Origin: Halomonas litopenaei
GTDB lineage: Bacteria; Pseudomonadota; Gammaproteobacteria; Pseudomonadales; Halomonadaceae
Assembly (NCBI RefSeq): GCF_017303055.1
Contig: NZ_JAEKJT010000001.1
Coordinates: 372,001-436,000, forward strand
Reading direction: 5' to 3'
DNA: 64,000 nucleotides
In this document: one piece after another, positions 27,525-37,862 of the stretch
How the letters are laid out: each line of letters opens with the position of its first letter
How positions within the stretch are numbered: position 1 is the first letter of the stretch
Position numbers and translations under genes: made by a program
The notes under the pieces: generated by a model
Databases searched by the model: none
Told to the model about the DNA's origin: nothing
What the model saw: only the letters and a program-made list of their open reading frames with translations

Positions 27525-27550
27525 GTTTACGTGCACGATGTTGTCGTTCT

Positions 27551-27630
27551 AGCCAATCAAAAGCCGCTCTACCCAGGTAAGAGCCGCTCTAGCCAACCAA
27601 GGGTTGCTCTAGCCGGCCAAATGCCGCTAG
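27551..27630 (-). repeat. 20-bp tandem repeat (4 imperfect units) running into the trmJ stop codon
   Basis: Four consecutive 20-bp units (27551, 27571, 27591, 27611). Read on the minus strand, the units open with CTAGAGC-like sequence. The last unit contains the TAG stop of trmJ (27627-27629), so the array appears to consist of duplications of the gene end, with the stop triplet carried in each copy (not always in frame). Confidence 0.75.
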
Positions 27631-28367
27631 CGGTTGTCGTCGGAAGGAAGGTGACTTTCCAAGGAGGACAGCCAGCCTCGCAGCAACGATAGCTCCTTGC
27701 GCGAGGGAGTAGCACGGGCGAACAGGGCCTGCAGCTGCTCTTCGGTTTTTGCGTGGGGCTGGGTGATAAAGCCACTGCGTTGCATGACGCGGCTCAAGTG
27801 GCTCTGAAAGTGCCCCACCTGCTCACGCGTAGGCGGTGTCGCTATAGAGCTGGCACCGGCCGTAGACTCACCCGCGTGCTTGCGCCATGCCCGCCTGACC
27901 TCGTAGGACAGCACCTGTACCGCCTGGGACAGGTTCAAGATGCCGTAGTCAGGATTGGCAGGAATGCTGACCTGATGCGAGCACAAGCGAATCTCGTCGT
28001 TGGTCAGGCCGTAGCGCTCGCGACCGAACACCATCGCCACGGGACTGCTGCGAGCATCCTCCACCAGGTCCTTGGCCAGTTCATCCGGCTCGTCGTAGTG
28101 GGGCAGTGGCAGGCTACGCAGTCGCGCGCTGGCGCCGACCACCCGCACGCAGTCGCCAATGGCATCTTCCAGACGCTCGACCACTCTTGCTCCCTCGATC
28201 ACATCCAGCGCGCCCGCCGCCAAGCGGCTGGCTTCCTCGTCAGGAAAGGCACGGGGATTGACCAGCACCAGGTCCGTCAGGCCCATGGTCTTCATGGCGC
28301 GGGCGGCGGAGCCGATGTTGCCGGGATGATAGGTCTGGACGAGAACGATGCGGATATTGGAGAGCAT
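27627..28367 (-). CDS. trmJ: tRNA (cytidine/uridine-32-2'-O)-methyltransferase TrmJ
   Basis: A SPOUT-class methyltransferase that uses SAM to 2'-O-methylate position 32 in the anticodon loop of certain tRNAs. From the ATG at 28367 it has 246 residues, the same length as E. coli TrmJ. Start MLSNIRIVLVQTYHPGNIGS is nearly collinear with the enterobacterial protein. Diagnostic motifs: GSAARAMKTMGLTDLVLVNP, VFGRERYGLTNDE and the knot region PANPDYGILNLSQAVQV. The 26 extra residues of the longer frame have no family support. It is convergent with sodC. Confidence 0.92.
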   Translation of the reverse strand: MLSNIRIVLVQTYHPGNIGSAARAMKTMGLTDLVLVNPRAFPDEEASRLAAGALDVIEGARVVERLEDAIGDCVRVVGASARLRSLPLPHYDEPDELAKDLVEDARSSPVAMVFGRERYGLTNDEIRLCSHQVSIPANPDYGILNLSQAVQVLSYEVRRAWRKHAGESTAGASSIATPPTREQVGHFQSHLSRVMQRSGFITQPHAKTEEQLQALFARATPSRKELSLLRGWLSSLESHLPSDDNR

Positions 28368-28572
28368 TCGACAGCAAATCGCAGTAGAGACAGGGAGCGC
28401 CATTGTAGCCGCCAGCGGCCTGGCGGGGAATGAGCGTGCTCTCACGGTCTAGAGCGTTAGTGCGTTGGATGCGTGATGGCAGGCGTATCTGGGCTGCAAT
28501 GCAGGCAAGACGAGTCTAGTGCCTCCGACGTGGGATGCACAGGCAGGTAGCCGTACTAAGTGTGTCGTGAAA

Positions 28573-28596
28573 AAGAGGCCGCATGTGCGGCCTCTT
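28573..28596 (-). terminator. Terminator of the wzz transcript
   Basis: A 10-bp stem (AAGAGGCCGC/GCGGCCTCTT) with a 4-nt loop. It lies 13 bp after the wzz stop on the minus strand and is followed there by TTTCACG. The remaining space to trmJ (about 200 bp) shows no other element. Confidence 0.7.
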
Positions 28597-28609
28597 CTGC
28601 TGGCGAACG

Positions 28610-29890
28610 TCAAGCGTATTGGGCGCGGTAGCTTTTGACGCTCCGAGAGAAAGTGACGAGCATGACCAGCATTAGACCCATCATTCCACCCAGGATCAGA
28701 GCCAGCGCTAGCACAAGCGATTTACCCGGACCATCGCTTGCCGCAGGACGGTAGGCAACATCGACGATCTCTGTGACAGTGATATCGTCAGGCGTGACAT
28801 TCTTTGCACGGAGCAAGGTGTTTTCTTGCTGAAGTTGATTGTAGGTGTCGATGAAAGGAGAGTCAGACTCCCGTGCTTCAAATGCCTCTATGCGGCGCTG
28901 ATGCTGAAGTTGTTCCAGCTGCTTTTCAATCTGCCTAATGGCCGGGGAAGTCATAGGCTCATCTAGTCCCTGCGTGAGAACCTCTCGCTCAGCAGACAGG
29001 GCTTCTGTTCCTAGAAAGTAAAGTGGAAGATCGCTGCCGATACTCACATTGTCGTAGACGACTCGGTCTGGCGTATTGCCTCCTGCCATGGATAAAGGAG
29101 TGGTCGGTTGGTGGATGGAGAGGCGAGCAGCAATATCTTCAGCTTGTTCGAGAGTACGAATACGCTCCATGCGTGAAGAACGCTCAGCCGCTTGCTCCGC
29201 AGCAAGTTGATCCTGTAACTCTAGGTGCCGGATATAGTGTTCTTCATTCATCCTTGTGACCGTGGCATCTAGCTCATCTTGGTAGGCCGCTAGATGCGCA
29301 TTCATGGACACTTCATTAATGGCGATAGTGTTTTGAATGCTGCGCTCGACACGTTCAATAAGCACTCGCGTGTATTGATCTTGAGACCAAAGATAGTAAT
29401 CGTTGAGTAGGGAGGCTCCGTCTACATCTTCGGGGTAGCTATAGCGAATTTCGCCTTGATCAGACGATGTGCTGTCCGCTGATGTGACTGATAACTGCCT
29501 AAAGCTTTCGCGTAGCGCGCTGGTGTCTTCTTCGGGAGCATTTTCGTTGCTCAGCATCCTTGCGTAGTCAGGATGCTGTGCGAGGAATGCGCGAAAACGC
29601 TCAAAGCTACCCAGACGCACTTCAAGCTCTGTTTTTGCTTGAAGCGGAGTAATAGCAAAACCAGGCACATGGTTAATGACGTTGAGGCCATCGCTCGTCT
29701 GTGTATAACGCAATGTCGAGGTATACGTAGAAGTAGAGAACCACAAATAGATGCAGGCCAAGAGCATGCAAGTGACAACGCTGGCGGCTATCCAGCGCCA
29801 TCCATTAAGAGTAATGATCGCAATATCACGTAGATCGATCTCATCGTTCTCAGCATGTCTTTGGTAATGATGAGGTGTCAGCGATGTCAT
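28610..29890 (-). CDS. wzz: Wzz-type polysaccharide chain-length determinant
   Basis: An inner-membrane polysaccharide co-polymerase that sets the modal chain length of Wzy-dependent polymers. From the ATG at 29890 it has 426 residues: TM1 about 30-51, a large periplasmic coiled-coil-rich domain with many Glu/Gln-rich helices (about 150-370), and a Gly/Pro-containing TM2 (about 390-412, ALILGGMMGLMLVM), the classic Wzz layout. No cytoplasmic tyrosine-kinase domain is present. GGAGG lies 8 nt before the start, and the ATG overlaps the stop of an upstream small membrane-protein gene (ATGA). It lies 20 kb from the polysaccharide cluster at 50.5 kb, which has no Wzz of its own in the window. Confidence 0.85.
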   Translation of the reverse strand: MTSLTPHHYQRHAENDEIDLRDIAIITLNGWRWIAASVVTCMLLACIYLWFSTSTYTSTLRYTQTSDGLNVINHVPGFAITPLQAKTELEVRLGSFERFRAFLAQHPDYARMLSNENAPEEDTSALRESFRQLSVTSADSTSSDQGEIRYSYPEDVDGASLLNDYYLWSQDQYTRVLIERVERSIQNTIAINEVSMNAHLAAYQDELDATVTRMNEEHYIRHLELQDQLAAEQAAERSSRMERIRTLEQAEDIAARLSIHQPTTPLSMAGGNTPDRVVYDNVSIGSDLPLYFLGTEALSAEREVLTQGLDEPMTSPAIRQIEKQLEQLQHQRRIEAFEARESDSPFIDTYNQLQQENTLLRAKNVTPDDITVTEIVDVAYRPAASDGPGKSLVLALALILGGMMGLMLVMLVTFSRSVKSYRAQYA

Positions 29891-30129
29891 AACTGAGGCC
29901 TCCAGACAGCCAGCCGGGCGGTAAGACCAATGACGTGTGCAAACAGGACGGTCAGTTCCGTAAGCAAGACTTGCATTTCTGAAAGGTGGTTGGTGCACAG
30001 CAACACAATCGGAGCGATGGTTGCAAACAGCATGATAAAGGCCGTAATGAAGCGCCGCTCTTTGAAGGCGAGACAGCCAGGAAGTAGTAGCACCATAGGA
30101 GGTGATACTAGAGACTTTAGAGTTGACAT
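29887..30129 (-). CDS. Small membrane protein translationally coupled to wzz
   Basis: An 80-residue protein with three hydrophobic stretches (about 7-22, 27-45 and 53-74) and few charged residues; no family was recognised. Its TGA overlaps the wzz ATG by 4 nt, the arrangement expected of a real, coupled gene. The ribosome-binding site is weak. A role in polysaccharide chain-length control or assembly with Wzz is inferred only from position. Confidence 0.6.
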   Translation of the reverse strand: MSTLKSLVSPPMVLLLPGCLAFKERRFITAFIMLFATIAPIVLLCTNHLSEMQVLLTELTVLFAHVIGLTARLAVWRPQL

Positions 30130-30670
30130 AGCGTTTATGAGCCCTGCGTGAGCCGTTGAAGAGTGATCATTGCCACTTTTTTCGGGGCCGAATTTAGCAG
30201 GTTGAATGCCTGTTTGTAAGCCATCTAAACATTATTTTTCATGACGAGGCTCGCGTGCGTTTGTTTGTCGTTGAGACTGTATGGCGAGTGCCTGGCGAGA
30301 GTTTGAGTCAGCTAGTGTTAACAGGTAGAGATTGAAGTGTATTAAAGAATTTCAGTATGTAGCGAAATGTTTATATGTCTTGTGTTTTTAGAATTTGGTG
30401 TCAAGGCAGTGGGTGGCTGAAGACGAGTACGAGCTGCCATAACCTTGTTACGGAAATAACAAGAGAAATAATCAGTTGTGAGTTCTATTAAAGAGGCGCT
30501 ATGGCCCCTGCGGTAAAAACATGCTCTCACCGTATGTGCGTTGCAGTAGCTGTTTTTTTGACGGAGCGAGTGTCAAAGGAGGCAGTTGCTGTTACAAAGT
30601 TGTATGGTTTGTGCTCCGCGGCAGCACGGATCGCGCATGCTTCTGAAGCGCTGCCGCCTAGCATAGGAAG
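30130..30670. other. 541-bp intergenic region, AT-rich
   Basis: It lies between the start of the wzz operon and the end of the homocysteine methyltransferase gene. The middle (about 30230-30500) is noticeably AT-rich and is the probable promoter region for the wzz operon. The only frame of length here overlaps the methyltransferase gene and resembles no family. No RNA or repeat was recognised. Confidence 0.4.
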
Positions 30671-31588
30671 CTACATCGACCTTCGCCATGTCTCCAGGGC
30701 GGCGATATGGCTGGGGCTGATGCCGCAGCAGCCGCCGATAAGGCGAGCACCGCGTTCGAACCAGCGTGTGGCGTAGTCCAGGTAGCCCTGGGGAGTGATC
30801 TGCCGATCCTGGGTCAGGGTGGCATTGGCCTGATGGGCTGCTGCAATGGGCGCGAAGCTGTTGGCGTAGGCGCCCAGCGGCAGCGAGCAGCGCAGGCGTC
30901 GCATGGCGTCACTGGCATCGATGAGAGCCTGCTCGATCACTTCTGGAATCGAGCAGTTGAAGAGAATGGCATCGGCACCGCCCTGGCAGAGTTGTGTGAC
31001 GGCTTCTGCCACGCTCTCGCCGGAGCGCAGGCGCGCCACGTCGGTGATATCGTCCTGCAGGGTCAGGGCAAACCAGCGTGGTGCGTCGCTATTCGCCAAT
31101 ACCTCCTGGACGACAGCGATTTCTTCCAGGCTCGACAGCGTCTCGGCCAGCCACAGGTCCACGAAGGGCTCTTGAGCGCGGTAAAGGTCCGTCAGCAGCG
31201 AGCGTGCACGATTGGCGTCAAACAGGTCCGGGCGGTAGCTGCCCATGACGGGGGGAAGGCAACCGGCGACCTGGGCGCGGCTGCTGGAGGCCTCGCCGGT
31301 CTGATCGGCCTGCCATTCCCTGATGGATCGCGCGGCTAGCCGGGCGGCTTGGGTGGCAAGGGCGATACCCTGCTTCTGGTAGCGTTCTTCGCCGAGATGG
31401 AAGGGCACGCAGGCGTAGCTGTTAACCGTGATGACACGGGCGCCAGCATCAAGAAAGTTGCGGTGGGCCTCGACCACACGATCAGGTGCCTCGATCAGCG
31501 CCTGGGCGCTCCACAGCGGTTGTGAAAAGGGCGCGCCGATACGCTTCAGCTCTCGCCCCATTCCGCCATCCAATAGCGTCAGTTCCAT
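30671..31588 (-). CDS. Homocysteine S-methyltransferase family protein
   Basis: A zinc-dependent methyltransferase that moves a methyl group from a donor such as S-methylmethionine or a betaine to homocysteine or a related thiol. It has 305 residues from the ATG at 31588, which is preceded by AGGTAGG. Family features: the N-terminal LLDGGMGRELKR, the first zinc Cys in ILFNCSIPE and the Cys pair in LIGGCCGISP near the C-terminus. The methyl donor cannot be told from sequence; a betaine-type donor would suit a halophile but is speculation. It lies downstream of groEL but is separated from it by a strong terminator. Confidence 0.85.
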   Translation of the reverse strand: MELTLLDGGMGRELKRIGAPFSQPLWSAQALIEAPDRVVEAHRNFLDAGARVITVNSYACVPFHLGEERYQKQGIALATQAARLAARSIREWQADQTGEASSSRAQVAGCLPPVMGSYRPDLFDANRARSLLTDLYRAQEPFVDLWLAETLSSLEEIAVVQEVLANSDAPRWFALTLQDDITDVARLRSGESVAEAVTQLCQGGADAILFNCSIPEVIEQALIDASDAMRRLRCSLPLGAYANSFAPIAAAHQANATLTQDRQITPQGYLDYATRWFERGARLIGGCCGISPSHIAALETWRRSM

Positions 31589-31730
31589 CGCTTGCCTACC
31601 TCGAAAAAGCCGGGACATAGTGAACCACGGCAAGAATCGTTCGATAAGTGAAATGTCCTCAGCGTGGATATGAGGCGGATCGATGAAGAGGGCGATGGCA
31701 ATGGCTATGGCGCCTAAGCGTCGGGCATGA

Positions 31731-31759
31731 AAAAGCCCTGCCGCAGGGGCAGGGCTTTT
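31731..31759 (-). terminator. Strong bidirectional-looking terminator after groEL
   Basis: A 12-bp perfect stem with A/T flanks (AAAAGCCCTGCC, 5-nt loop, GGCAGGGCTTTT). It lies about 100 bp past the groEL stop and, because of its A4/T4 ends, can end transcripts from either side. Confidence 0.85.
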
Positions 31760-31862
31760 GCTTATGCTCTAGGGCTAGTGCGCTAGGGCTGGCACGCCAG
31801 AGACAAGTGGTTCGTCGCCTCTGGGTGCGGGGCCGGGCAGGCTAGCCTGCCCGTGGGGGCAC

Positions 31863-33533
<1,671 letters not shown>

Positions 33534-33574
33534 TCAAAAGTGAACGTTGAAACGACCGAGTCAGTGGCGTGGGC

Positions 33575-33868
33575 TCAGCCCTCGACGACTGCCAGGATGT
33601 CGGACTCGCTCATGATCAGGACTTCCTCGCCGTCGATCTTCTGCTTCTCGACGCCAAAGCCATCCTTGAAGATCACGGTGTCGCCGACCTTCACGTCCAG
33701 AGGACGTACGTCGCCGCTCTCGAGAATCCGGCCGTTACCGACGGCGAGCACTTCGCCACGAGTCGGTTTTTCCTGGGCGTTGCCCGGAAGCACGATGCCG
33801 CCTGCGGTCTTCTGCTCTTCCTCAACGCGACGGATGACGACGCGATCGTGCAAGGGACGGATGTTCAT
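33575..33868 (-). CDS. groS: 10-kDa co-chaperonin GroES
   Basis: The heptameric lid of the GroEL chamber, of 97 residues. The N-terminus [20 protein letters not shown], the mobile-loop segment [16 protein letters not shown] and the C-terminal half ([15 protein letters not shown]) are all canonical. AGGAG lies about 9 nt before the ATG. It is first in the operon with groEL; the likely sigma-32 promoter begins about 200 bp upstream. Confidence 0.99.
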   Translation of the reverse strand: MNIRPLHDRVVIRRVEEEQKTAGGIVLPGNAQEKPTRGEVLAVGNGRILESGDVRPLDVKVGDTVIFKDGFGVEKQKIDGEEVLIMSESDILAVVEG

Positions 33869-34066
33869 TGCTCACGTTCTCCTGATGGTTTTGCAAGGCC
33901 GGGGCATCCACCCGCGGCGGTTCATTGTTCACTCTCGTCGTGACGCAGATCGCGGCGAGAGCTGGAGGTCATGGCCAGGCTGCCGATGAAAGTGGCAGGC
34001 CTTTGTCGGCCCTCCTGTCAAAGGCGAGGGAGCAACCCCCTCACCGAAGCTTGATGCTGATCTGGT

Positions 34067-34094
34067 AAGTGGGGCTGGTGAAGGGGCTTTCAAG
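34067..34094 (-). promoter_or_regulatory. Sigma-32 (heat-shock) promoter of groESL
   Basis: On the minus strand, CTTGAAA (34094-34088) is followed after 13 nt by CCCCACTT (34074-34067). This closely matches the RpoH consensus CTTGAAA-N13/14-CCCCATNT. It implies a leader of about 190 nt before groES. Confidence 0.85.
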
Positions 34095-34198
34095 GGCGAG
34101 GACGAAATTTTTTTCACACTCATGTGACCTGTCAGCGCATCACGGCACAACCTTGGCGCAAACCTGGGCATGCCCACGCGCAATCTCCTCCCACAAGG

Positions 34199-34275
34199 GT
34201 GACGACAGGTGTGACGACAGGAAAACGACAGGGGTGATGACAGGGATTACGACAGGTGTGACGAGAGGACTGATG
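34199..34275. repeat. Degenerate ACGACAGG-type tandem repeat
   Basis: About five imperfect units of 14-16 bp built around (A)CGACAGG(T/G)GTGA lie between the groES promoter and the end of fxsA. This stretch is otherwise without genes; the plus-strand frame across it is repeat-driven low complexity. Confidence 0.55.
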
Positions 34276-34396
34276 AGATGGAGGAGAGAGGGGACGACAG
34301 GAATAGTGAGAGGGCTAGGGATAGTGCTGGAGGGAGCGCTGAGTATAGCGCCATGAAAAGGGGCGAAGACAGGGGCCGTTAACGCCACTATCTCCG

Positions 34397-34430
34397 CCCC
34401 TGTCTCGGCCCCTGTCTCGGCCCCTGTCTC
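34397..34430 (-). repeat. 12-bp tandem repeat adjacent to the fxsA stop codon
   Basis: Nearly three copies of CCCCTGTCTCGG (34397-34408, 34409-34420, 34421-34430) end 8 bp from the fxsA stop. A reverse-oriented copy (GACAGGGGCCG, near 34368) could pair with them to form a hairpin, so the array may double as an fxsA terminator. Confidence 0.7.
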
Positions 34431-34438
34431 CCTAAGGC

Positions 34439-34999
34439 TTAGCGTCGACGATCGTCCTTGCTGATAAATTCGCCTTCGATGGGGTCGCCGTCACCGTTGT
34501 CGGAGCCCTGTTGCTGCCGTTCTTGCTGCTGGCTGGTGTCAGCGTCGCGGCCAGAGGCTTGCTCCCAGCCATTGGCTGAACCGGCGCCGAAGTCAGGGCC
34601 TTGCGAGCCACCGTAGCCAAAGGTAGAGCCACCCATCTGGAAGCCCTTCATGCGAATGCCTACCTTGGCCAGCAGCTTGCCCAGCAAGCGACGAGCGTCC
34701 GGGATCAGGCACATGAAGCCAAGGGCATCAGACAGAAAACCTGGGGCCATCAGCAGAGCACCGCCAAAGATCAAGGCAGCACCGGTCATCAGCTCCGAGG
34801 AGGGGATTTCGCCGCGGGCCATGCGCTCCTGGGCGCGGGCGAAGGTCGCCACACCCTCACGACGGATCAGATGCAGGCCGATAAAGCCGGTAGCCAGCAC
34901 CAGGGCGAGGGTCGACAGCAGACCGATCTCACTGCCGACCGAAAACAGCACGGCGAAGTCGAGCAGGGCAAAAATGGTGAAGATAAGAAGGAAGGGCAT
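34439..34999 (-). CDS. fxsA: FxsA family membrane protein
   Basis: An inner-membrane protein of unknown biochemical function, known in E. coli for overproduction-dependent suppression of phage T7 exclusion by F. It has 186 residues from the ATG at 34999. The N-terminal hydrophobic helix (MPFLLIFTIFALLDFAVLF) and the conserved block GFIGLHLIRREGVATFARAQ...LMTGAALIFGGALLMAPGFLSD match the family. The C-terminus is Gly/Gln/Asp-rich and probably disordered. The position beside groESL is common in gammaproteobacteria. The longer upstream frame lacks family support. Confidence 0.88.
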   Translation of the reverse strand: MPFLLIFTIFALLDFAVLFSVGSEIGLLSTLALVLATGFIGLHLIRREGVATFARAQERMARGEIPSSELMTGAALIFGGALLMAPGFLSDALGFMCLIPDARRLLGKLLAKVGIRMKGFQMGGSTFGYGGSQGPDFGAGSANGWEQASGRDADTSQQQERQQQGSDNGDGDPIEGEFISKDDRRR

Positions 35000-35475
35000 G
35001 TCAGCTCCGCGTTGTGGTCTGTTGAGAAGATGGGGGTGAAAGGCGAAGAGTTCAAGCATCAACCTCTGGCGCTGATGCACAGTACCTATCGGTCGCTCAC
35101 ACCGGCGTCCCCATCGCAGCGTGGTTGTGGTCCGTCGGTGGCTGTGAGCGTCTGCGGCGACCCGCAGCTGTCACTGCATCACAGTGGAATGTTGTCGTTT
35201 GCGTTTTTGCGTGAGTGACGTGAGGTTGACTATCGACTCGGACGGATTGATTGGTGCGTCAATGGCTTATAGCGGGTATGCCATCGCCTGCAAACTAGCG
35301 TTTGGCGCGAGCCGGGTGTCGGAAGGTAGCGCCGCGCCGGGAAACTTGGCATGCTGCAACGCAATAACTGCTCGTTGTGCAGCGTTCCGGGTCCCCGATC
35401 CGTGGAGCACGCGTCGGCGAGCCACCGACCGGCCTGTCAGCCATGGCACGGCTGGTGCTTACCAGGGGAAACCGT
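35000..35475. other. 476-bp divergent intergenic region
   Basis: Upstream of both fxsA (-) and the SDR gene (+), so it must carry their promoters. I could not single out convincing -35/-10 boxes. No repeat, RNA or extra gene was recognised. Confidence 0.3.
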
Positions 35476-36237
35476 ATGCAGTTGGAAAATGCCGTCATTG
35501 CCATCACCGGTGGTGCTCGTGGCCTGGGACTCTCCATGGCCCATCATCTGGGCAAGCTGGGTGCCCGGCCTGCACTGATCGACTTTGATAATGATCAACT
35601 CGACAAGGCCGTCAACGAGTTGGTGGACGCCGGTATCGATGCCCGCGGGTTTGTCGCCAATGTGGCGGACGAAGCGTCGGTCACGGAAGTCTTCGCCGAC
35701 ATTCGCCAGGGCATGGGCCCGCTGGATGGGCTGATCAACAATGCCGGCATCCTGCGCGATGGTCTGCTGGTCAAGGCTCGCGATGGCAAGGTAGAGAAGA
35801 CGCTTGGGCTGGACGCCTGGCAGGCGGTCATCGACGTCAACCTTACCGGCGTGTTCCTGTGCGGTCGGGCTGCCGCCGCTGCCATGATCGAAGACGGCCG
35901 TAACGGCGTTATCATCAATATCTCCAGCATCTCTCGGGCCGGTAACATGGGGCAGAGCAATTACGCCGCCGCCAAGGCCGGTGTGGCTGCCTTGACCGTG
36001 ACCTGGGGGCGTGAACTGGCGCGCCACGGCCTGCGTGTGGCTGCCGTTGCTCCCGGGTTTATCGAAACCGAGATGACCGCGTCCATGCGTGAAGACATGC
36101 TGGACAAGCTGACGGCTGGAGTACCGGTACGCCGCTTGGGGGCTCCCGAAGAGATCGCCAAGACCGTGGCCTTTATCTTCGACAATGACTACGTCAATGG
36201 CCGCGTGATCGAGGTAGACGGCGGTCTGCGCCTTTAA
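35476..36237 (+). CDS. SDR family NAD(P)-dependent oxidoreductase (FabG-like)
   Basis: A classical short-chain dehydrogenase/reductase of 253 residues from the ATG at 35476 (AGGGGA upstream). Features: nucleotide-binding TGGARGLG (11-18), NNAG (88-91), structural Asn122, catalytic Ser151, Tyr163 and Lys167 (YAAAK), and a C-terminal GRVIEVDGGLRL. The overall pattern is closest to 3-ketoacyl-ACP/CoA reductases, but an isolated location gives no substrate clue. An insert around residues 99-112 (VKARDGKVEKTLG) is longer than in FabG. It is convergent with comEA. Confidence 0.85.
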   Translation: MQLENAVIAITGGARGLGLSMAHHLGKLGARPALIDFDNDQLDKAVNELVDAGIDARGFVANVADEASVTEVFADIRQGMGPLDGLINNAGILRDGLLVKARDGKVEKTLGLDAWQAVIDVNLTGVFLCGRAAAAAMIEDGRNGVIINISSISRAGNMGQSNYAAAKAGVAALTVTWGRELARHGLRVAAVAPGFIETEMTASMREDMLDKLTAGVPVRRLGAPEEIAKTVAFIFDNDYVNGRVIEVDGGLRL

Positions 36238-36276
36238 GCGTGGCCGTTTCGATCTAGCGCTGGCGCCTGATGACCT

Positions 36277-36311
36277 GCAAGCACCCGCCACGTCCCGTGG
36301 CGGGTGCTTGC
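36277..36311. terminator. 15-bp hairpin between SDR and comEA genes
   Basis: GCAAGCACCCGCCAC (36277-36291) pairs perfectly with 36297-36311 around a 5-nt loop. It sits in the convergent gap and probably serves both genes. No T-tract flanks it, so an intrinsic mechanism is not certain. Confidence 0.6.
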
Positions 36312-36356
36312 GCAGCGAACGCTATTCTTGGTGACGCCGATCGTGACGCCGAAGCG

Positions 36357-36719
36357 TCAGTCGGTACTGATTTCGTCCTTGAGCCGCGCCACGGTGTTGG
36401 CGCCGATGCCTTTTACGCGAGTCAGGTCCTCTGCGCTGGTGTAGGGTCCATTGACCTGGCGGTCTTCGACGATGGCTTGCGCCTTGGTGGGCCCAATGCC
36501 CGGCAGCTCGGCCAGCAGCTCAACACTGGCCTCGTTGACGTTGATGGGTGCAATGGTTGGGCCTTCCGCAGCGAAGGCCGGATGGGCCAGGCTGAGCCAG
36601 GCGACACTAAGCCAGACCAGCGTCACCAGCGTGAGCCCATGGAACCCGCGACGACGGACAGTGCGGTTGGTGGTAGACGTGCGGTGATGGACAGACGGGT
36701 GGTCGTTGAATGTTGGCAT
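36357..36719 (-). CDS. ComEA family helix-hairpin-helix DNA-binding protein
   Basis: A probable periplasmic DNA-binding protein of 120 residues from the ATG at 36719. The N-terminus has a basic stretch then a signal sequence ending AFA. The mature part is a single ComEA-type double HhH domain: INVNEASVELLAELPGIG followed by KAQAIVEDRQ and LTRVKGIGANTVARLKDEI. In naturally competent bacteria ComEA-type proteins pull incoming DNA through the pilus secretin. Type IV pilus genes are present at 44.7-48.9 kb, compatible with DNA uptake, but no ComEC is seen here. Confidence 0.85.
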   Translation of the reverse strand: MPTFNDHPSVHHRTSTTNRTVRRRGFHGLTLVTLVWLSVAWLSLAHPAFAAEGPTIAPINVNEASVELLAELPGIGPTKAQAIVEDRQVNGPYTSAEDLTRVKGIGANTVARLKDEISTD

Positions 36720-36996
36720 GAGAGACGTCCTGTTGTTGTTGGAAATGGGCGGCCAAGCGCTGTGTGTCAGCAATAGCAGCAGCACCTGTGCCAGAAAGGC
36801 CGCGCCGTCGATCCTATAGGTGTGCGCCAAGCCCTCCCGAGTGAACAGTCGTTGGCGTTGTCCTGGTGGCCGTCGGCTGTCTTCTCTCACCTTAGGGTTA
36901 GATAAGAAAACACTGTTATAAGAATATTCTTAATAAAATATCAGTCATCTATGAACATCTGAGCCAGCCAAGCGGCAGCGCAGGTAGCGCCAAGGC

Positions 36997-37005
36997 TGAT
37001 ATACT
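36997..37005 (+). promoter_or_regulatory. Extended -10 promoter element upstream of pyrF
   Basis: TGATATACT matches an extended -10 (TGn-TATAAT with one mismatch) about 145 bp upstream of the pyrF start. No clear -35 was seen, as is common with extended -10 promoters. The AT-rich segment 36895-36960 just upstream probably holds the divergent comEA promoter. Confidence 0.4.
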
Positions 37006-37148
37006 GCGGCGATTTGGCGCCCTTTGCCTGCTGCGGGCTAGCCGGTAGCGGGCCTGGCTCAAGGCCTCGGTATTGCCCCCCGTGCAAGGGCAGTACTCCC
37101 GGATCAGCAGGGCGCCAGCGCTTCGTTCACTTCTCGCCGGAGGCCGCC

Positions 37149-37847
37149 GTGACCCCCTCATCTCCCTTGATCATCGCCCTCGACTACCCCTCCATGGACG
37201 CCGCCCTGTGCATGGCAGACCGGCTGGATCCGGAACGCTGCCGCGTGAAGGTCGGCAAGGAATTGTTTACTCGCAGCGGGCCAAGCGTGCTCGACGCCCT
37301 TCACGGTCGCGGCTTCGAGGTATTTCTCGATCTCAAGTTCCACGATATTCCCAACACGGTGGCCGCAGCGGTGCAGGCGGCGGCAGAGCAGGGCGTGTGG
37401 ATGGTCAACGTTCACGCCTGTGGCGGTCGTCGCATGATGGAAGCGGCCCGTGAGCGTCTTGAACAGAACGGGCTGTCGACCCACCTGATCGCCGTGACGG
37501 TGCTGACCAGCATGACCGCCGATGAACTGGCGAGCACCGGCGTGTCGTCGCCGCTGGACGAGCACGTGGAGCACCTGGCGAAGCTGGCCAAGGATAGCGG
37601 CATGGATGGCGTGGTGTGTTCTGCCCAGGAGGCCGCCCGTCTGAAGGCAGCCTGTGGCGAAGACTTCCTGAAGGTCACGCCGGGCATTCGCCCGAGCTTT
37701 GCCCAGGCGGGGGATCAGCGGCGGATCATGACGCCCCAGCAGGCGATGGAAGCGGGCAGTACCCATTTGGTGGTGGGGCGGCCCGTGACCCAGGCAGAAG
37801 ATCCGATGGCCGCTCTTGCGGCGATCGAGGACGAGCTCAAGGGCTGA
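37149..37847 (+). CDS. pyrF: Orotidine 5'-phosphate decarboxylase
   Basis: Last step of de novo UMP synthesis (OMP to UMP plus CO2), cytoplasmic. The GTG at 37149 was chosen because CGGAGG lies 6 nt upstream and the family N-terminus ([10 protein letters not shown]) starts there, giving 232 residues, typical for PyrF. The catalytic Lys/Asp array is present in [12 protein letters not shown] (Asp61, Lys63, Asp66). The C-terminal phosphate-binding segment ([13 protein letters not shown]) is intact. It is convergent with lapB, 15 bp apart. Confidence 0.95.
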   Translation: MTPSSPLIIALDYPSMDAALCMADRLDPERCRVKVGKELFTRSGPSVLDALHGRGFEVFLDLKFHDIPNTVAAAVQAAAEQGVWMVNVHACGGRRMMEAARERLEQNGLSTHLIAVTVLTSMTADELASTGVSSPLDEHVEHLAKLAKDSGMDGVVCSAQEAARLKAACGEDFLKVTPGIRPSFAQAGDQRRIMTPQQAMEAGSTHLVVGRPVTQAEDPMAALAAIEDELKG

Positions 37848-37862
37848 CGCTCTGTTGCAGCG

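Noticed and set aside
30501..30776. A 91-codon plus-strand frame before the homocysteine methyltransferase end
   Set aside because: It overlaps the 3' end of a well-supported gene on the other strand and shows no recognisable features.
34069..34356. A 95-codon plus-strand frame over the groES-fxsA gap
   Set aside because: It runs through the sigma-32 promoter and the ACGACAGG repeats, and its sequence is repeat-derived with no family match.
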